Assembly: GCA_001769975.1 (NCBI GenBank)
Contig: MEPW01000018.1
Span: 93,231-157,230 of the forward strand
Length of the DNA: 64,000 nucleotides
Origin: Bdellovibrionales bacterium RIFOXYA1_FULL_36_14
Lineage (GTDB): Bacteria; Bdellovibrionota; Bacteriovoracia; Bacteriovoracales; Bacteriovoracaceae
Direction of reading: 5' to 3'
The first letter of the stretch is position 1. The number at the start of each line of letters is the position of its first letter. The notes under the pieces were generated by a model that saw only the letters and a program-made list of their open reading frames with translations, was not told the DNA's origin and ran no database searches. The translations under genes and the position numbers were made by a program. Shown piece by piece: positions 61,538 to 64,000 of this stretch.

Positions 61538-63745
61538 ATGAATAATTTTATAATGAAAGTATTAGTTCTTTGTCCGGGTATTCTAGTTCTATTTATTTGT
61601 GTTAATCTTTTAAAAAATATTGCGCCTTTTGAGATACAAAAACTGCTTCCCAAGGATCATCACGTAAGATTAGCTTATGAAGATTATGCTAAAAAGTATA
61701 ACGATGAAAACCAGATATTTTTACTACTGAGTAAAGATCGCCCGATGAAGGGCGAAGAAATTGCAAAGGTAGCCGACAGCCTTGGTCGGGTAATCCGATA
61801 TACCAAACCGCCTACGGATGTTCTTTCGATTGGTAATGCTAAATATGTAAAATTTGAAGACGGTGGTTTTTATCTGGAAAAATTTATTCAAGATTCCCAG
61901 ATCTCCCTTGAAGCTAGAGAAAAGTTAAAGACAAAGGTATGGAATAAGACCCTGGTTAATGCTGATTTTTCCACTTTGATTTTTACTTTTCAACTGGATA
62001 GTCGTTTAAAAGAAAAAGAGCGAGTACCATATGTTAAAACGATCATTAATAAAGTAAAAAAGTGGAATGAGAAAATCGGTGATTATGACTTGCATTTTAT
62101 TGGTACGGAGGTGGCAAACTATCATTTCACTCAAGAAATGATTAAAAATCAAACGATCATTACACCTATTTTATTATTAATGTTAGGCCTTTTTTTCTAT
62201 TATTTATTTCATTCATTTATAACAGTATTTTTTACTTATTACATAATGTTTCTGGGGTATGCCGCTACCATCGTCGTAATAATTTTAAATGAAGGAGGTA
62301 TCGGTCCCTATAGCTCTTTTGCTTTATTTTTTGTTTTAATAGTTTCAACTTCCGATTTAATGCATTTTTTTAATACTTTCAATTACAAAAAAGGTGATCT
62401 TAATAACGCTGTTAAGGTTTTGTTCAAACCATGTTTTCTCACAAGTCTTACTACCTGCATTGGATTTGCATCCCTGGTATTTAATGAAAACGTGCCAGTT
62501 CGTTATTTTGGACTTTATTGCTCTTTTGGAACTGCGGTTTGTTTTCTTCTAACCTTTTATTTTTTACCATATCTTATGAAGGTTTTTGAAGTTCGCAGCA
62601 AAAATGTAGTAACCAAAAGGCTTTTTAACACCGAATCCATCTGGTTATTTATAAAACAAAGAGCAAAAAGTATTATTATATGTTTTGCCGTAGTTGCGGT
62701 AGTATTTGGTTATTTTTCTAGAAATATTGAAATTAATGATAATCTCTATAAAAAATTTCTCCCGGCCCATCCACTTTCGCTGGCAGTAGATGCTTTCTCA
62801 AATTATTTTAATTTTGTAGGTTCGGTTGATATTCTTATAAGACCAAAAAATAAAGATGAAAAAATATTAAACTTAGTTGAAACGATACGGGAGTTTGAAG
62901 CAGATCTTGAAAAAATACCGACTACCTCTCATCTTAAATCTTATCCACAAATGATAAAATTAGTGGAAGAAGAAATAAAAGCAAGTGATGAAAAAGTAGA
63001 TGTTAAAAAGATCAAAGTCCTTTCACAAAGTTTTCATGATTTACTTCATGACTATGGGGCCTTGGGAGAGGTGTATAATGAACGTCACCAGGAAATGAGG
63101 ATTATGCTTTTTTTAAACACTCTTCATTCCGAAAAATTAGAGGAAACCTTGATGCAAATCAGGAAGCTGGCTTCAGATAAAAAATATTTTGACATTCTAG
63201 AAATAGAGCCCAACGGATTTGCGGTCATTCGAAGTTATATTAACAATAACGTTATCAGGGATTTTATAAAGTCATTTGGCGCGTCTCTTGTTTTAATCTT
63301 TATAGTATTTTGGATTTTACTTCGATCCTGCAGATGGGCACTCGTGGCCATGCTTCCTAACTTATTTCCCATTTTAACTATATCAGGTCTTATGGGGATT
63401 TTTAGAATTCCTTTGGAGAGTAATTTAGTCATTTTGGTTTGTATTACCATAGGGATTGCGGTGGATGATACTATTCATTTTTTAACCAATATCACCAGAG
63501 AATTGAAGCTGAATCATAATTTAAAGCAAGCGGTAATCTCTTCTCTTGATGAGATGGCAAAAGCATTAATTGGCACAACGGCAGTACTAGTTTTTTCTTT
63601 CCCGTGCTTTTTTTTGGCTGATTTGAAGTTATTTATTCAAGTGGGAATTTTTATTGCAATTTCTTTACTGGTTGCTTTAATTGCAGATCTAATCTTGCTT
63701 CCGGCATTAATTTTGACATTTTTAAATAAGGAGAAAAACTCATGA
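61538..63745 (+). CDS. MMPL/RND-superfamily transporter
   Basis: 735 residues from ATG 61538; the GTG at 61535 with AAGGG 7 bases upstream is equally possible. Two halves, each with a large extracytoplasmic loop after the first helix and then about five helices: helices at ~5-25, 205-350, 385-405 and 580-720. FFVLIVSTSDLMHFFNTF in the first half and CITIGIAVDDTIHFLTNI in the second match the RND proton-relay helix with its acidic pair. Relatives export lipids, hopanoids or other hydrophobic molecules. The stop overlaps the start of a CDP-alcohol phosphatidyltransferase gene (ATGA), which fits a lipid role. Confidence 0.88.
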   Translation: MNNFIMKVLVLCPGILVLFICVNLLKNIAPFEIQKLLPKDHHVRLAYEDYAKKYNDENQIFLLLSKDRPMKGEEIAKVADSLGRVIRYTKPPTDVLSIGNAKYVKFEDGGFYLEKFIQDSQISLEAREKLKTKVWNKTLVNADFSTLIFTFQLDSRLKEKERVPYVKTIINKVKKWNEKIGDYDLHFIGTEVANYHFTQEMIKNQTIITPILLLMLGLFFYYLFHSFITVFFTYYIMFLGYAATIVVIILNEGGIGPYSSFALFFVLIVSTSDLMHFFNTFNYKKGDLNNAVKVLFKPCFLTSLTTCIGFASLVFNENVPVRYFGLYCSFGTAVCFLLTFYFLPYLMKVFEVRSKNVVTKRLFNTESIWLFIKQRAKSIIICFAVVAVVFGYFSRNIEINDNLYKKFLPAHPLSLAVDAFSNYFNFVGSVDILIRPKNKDEKILNLVETIREFEADLEKIPTTSHLKSYPQMIKLVEEEIKASDEKVDVKKIKVLSQSFHDLLHDYGALGEVYNERHQEMRIMLFLNTLHSEKLEETLMQIRKLASDKKYFDILEIEPNGFAVIRSYINNNVIRDFIKSFGASLVLIFIVFWILLRSCRWALVAMLPNLFPILTISGLMGIFRIPLESNLVILVCITIGIAVDDTIHFLTNITRELKLNHNLKQAVISSLDEMAKALIGTTAVLVFSFPCFFLADLKLFIQVGIFIAISLLVALIADLILLPALILTFLNKEKNS

Positions 63746-64000
63746 GTATATATCTTTTAAAAACTAAATTCCAAAATTTGCTCAGACCTATAGTCAGGTT
63801 AATATTTTTATCAAAGATGACTCCGAATATGTTAACGGTACTAACTTGCATATTATCTTTAGCGGTAGCTCTTCTAGTTTATCTTGGAGGTGGAAATTTC
63901 TATATATTGATTCCAGTTTTTATGTTTATAAGAATGGCCTTAAATGCCATGGATGGGATGCTGGCCAAGGAATATAATATGATTACGCCACTTGGAGCAA
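63742..64000 (+). CDS. CDP-alcohol phosphatidyltransferase family protein, partial (3' end outside window)
   Basis: 86 residues visible from ATG 63742, with AAGGAG upstream and an ATGA overlap with the transporter gene. Two hydrophobic segments are seen: MLTVLTCILSLAVALLVYLG and FYILIPVFMFIRMAL. MALNAMDGMLAKEYNMITPLGA fits the start of the family motif DG(x)2A(R)(x)8G(x)3D, with Lys where Arg is usual. The enzyme would transfer a phosphatidyl group to an alcohol in the inner membrane. The exact lipid is unknown because the gene is cut off. Confidence 0.85.
   Translation, partial: MSIYLLKTKFQNLLRPIVRLIFLSKMTPNMLTVLTCILSLAVALLVYLGGGNFYILIPVFMFIRMALNAMDGMLAKEYNMITPLGA

Overview
The window is AT-rich, densely packed bacterial chromosome with genes on both strands. 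It has many Shine-Dalgarno sites of the AAGGAG type and an unusually large share of genes for Sec-exported proteins and lipoproteins. The gene families suggest a Gram-negative member of the Bdellovibrionota/Bacteriovoracales-like group: lipoprotein metzincins, PilZ proteins, an outer-membrane barrel, an ExbB/ExbD pair, class III fructose bisphosphatase, single-chain pyruvate:ferredoxin oxidoreductase, and a DUF523-DUF1722 protein. That assignment is inference from family content; no rRNA or tRNA gene was seen.

Layout. 1-9.7 kb: end of an exported protein, a ChlI-type AAA+ ATPase and a VWA protein that look like one gene joined by a -1 frameshift at an A10 tract, class III fbp, nifJ and an EEP-family hydrolase. 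9.7-23.3 kb: DUF523/DUF1722, a barrel protein with a very large metzincin lipoprotein, a two-subunit CoA-transferase, two related lipoproteins, sfsA, a second metzincin lipoprotein that seems to begin at an ATT codon, and pyrE. 23.3-36.3 kb: housekeeping genes (rpmE, rpmG, rpmB, split transketolase), ExbB/ExbD, PilZ-like, subtilase, nucleosidase, aldo/keto reductase, glycosyltransferase, and a tight three-gene run of HDAC-like deacetylase, DUF2227 membrane protein and short TIR-like protein.

36.3-50.7 kb is the accessory-looking part. Four copies of a ~155-bp palindromic-ended repeat (a MITE-like element bounded by TA) sit between exported orphan genes, an ABC exporter and a GNAT/flavin-oxidase/orphan cluster. 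Further on, a beta-helix protein gene and a Cys-rich repeat lipoprotein gene share a duplicated 88-bp leader, and the 3' relic of a second beta-helix gene remains after them.

50.7-59.1 kb is a full kdpABCDE potassium-uptake and sensing operon with a probable KdpE operator and a coupled, apparently degenerate M14/AstE-like gene. 59.2-64 kb holds two exported or anchored orphans, an MMPL/RND-type transporter and the start of a CDP-alcohol phosphatidyltransferase.

The most notable observations are the probable programmed frameshift joining ChlI and VWA, the local MITE family, the ATT-start lipoprotein, the recombined beta-helix locus, the HDAC/TIR operon and the GNAT/oxidase cluster.
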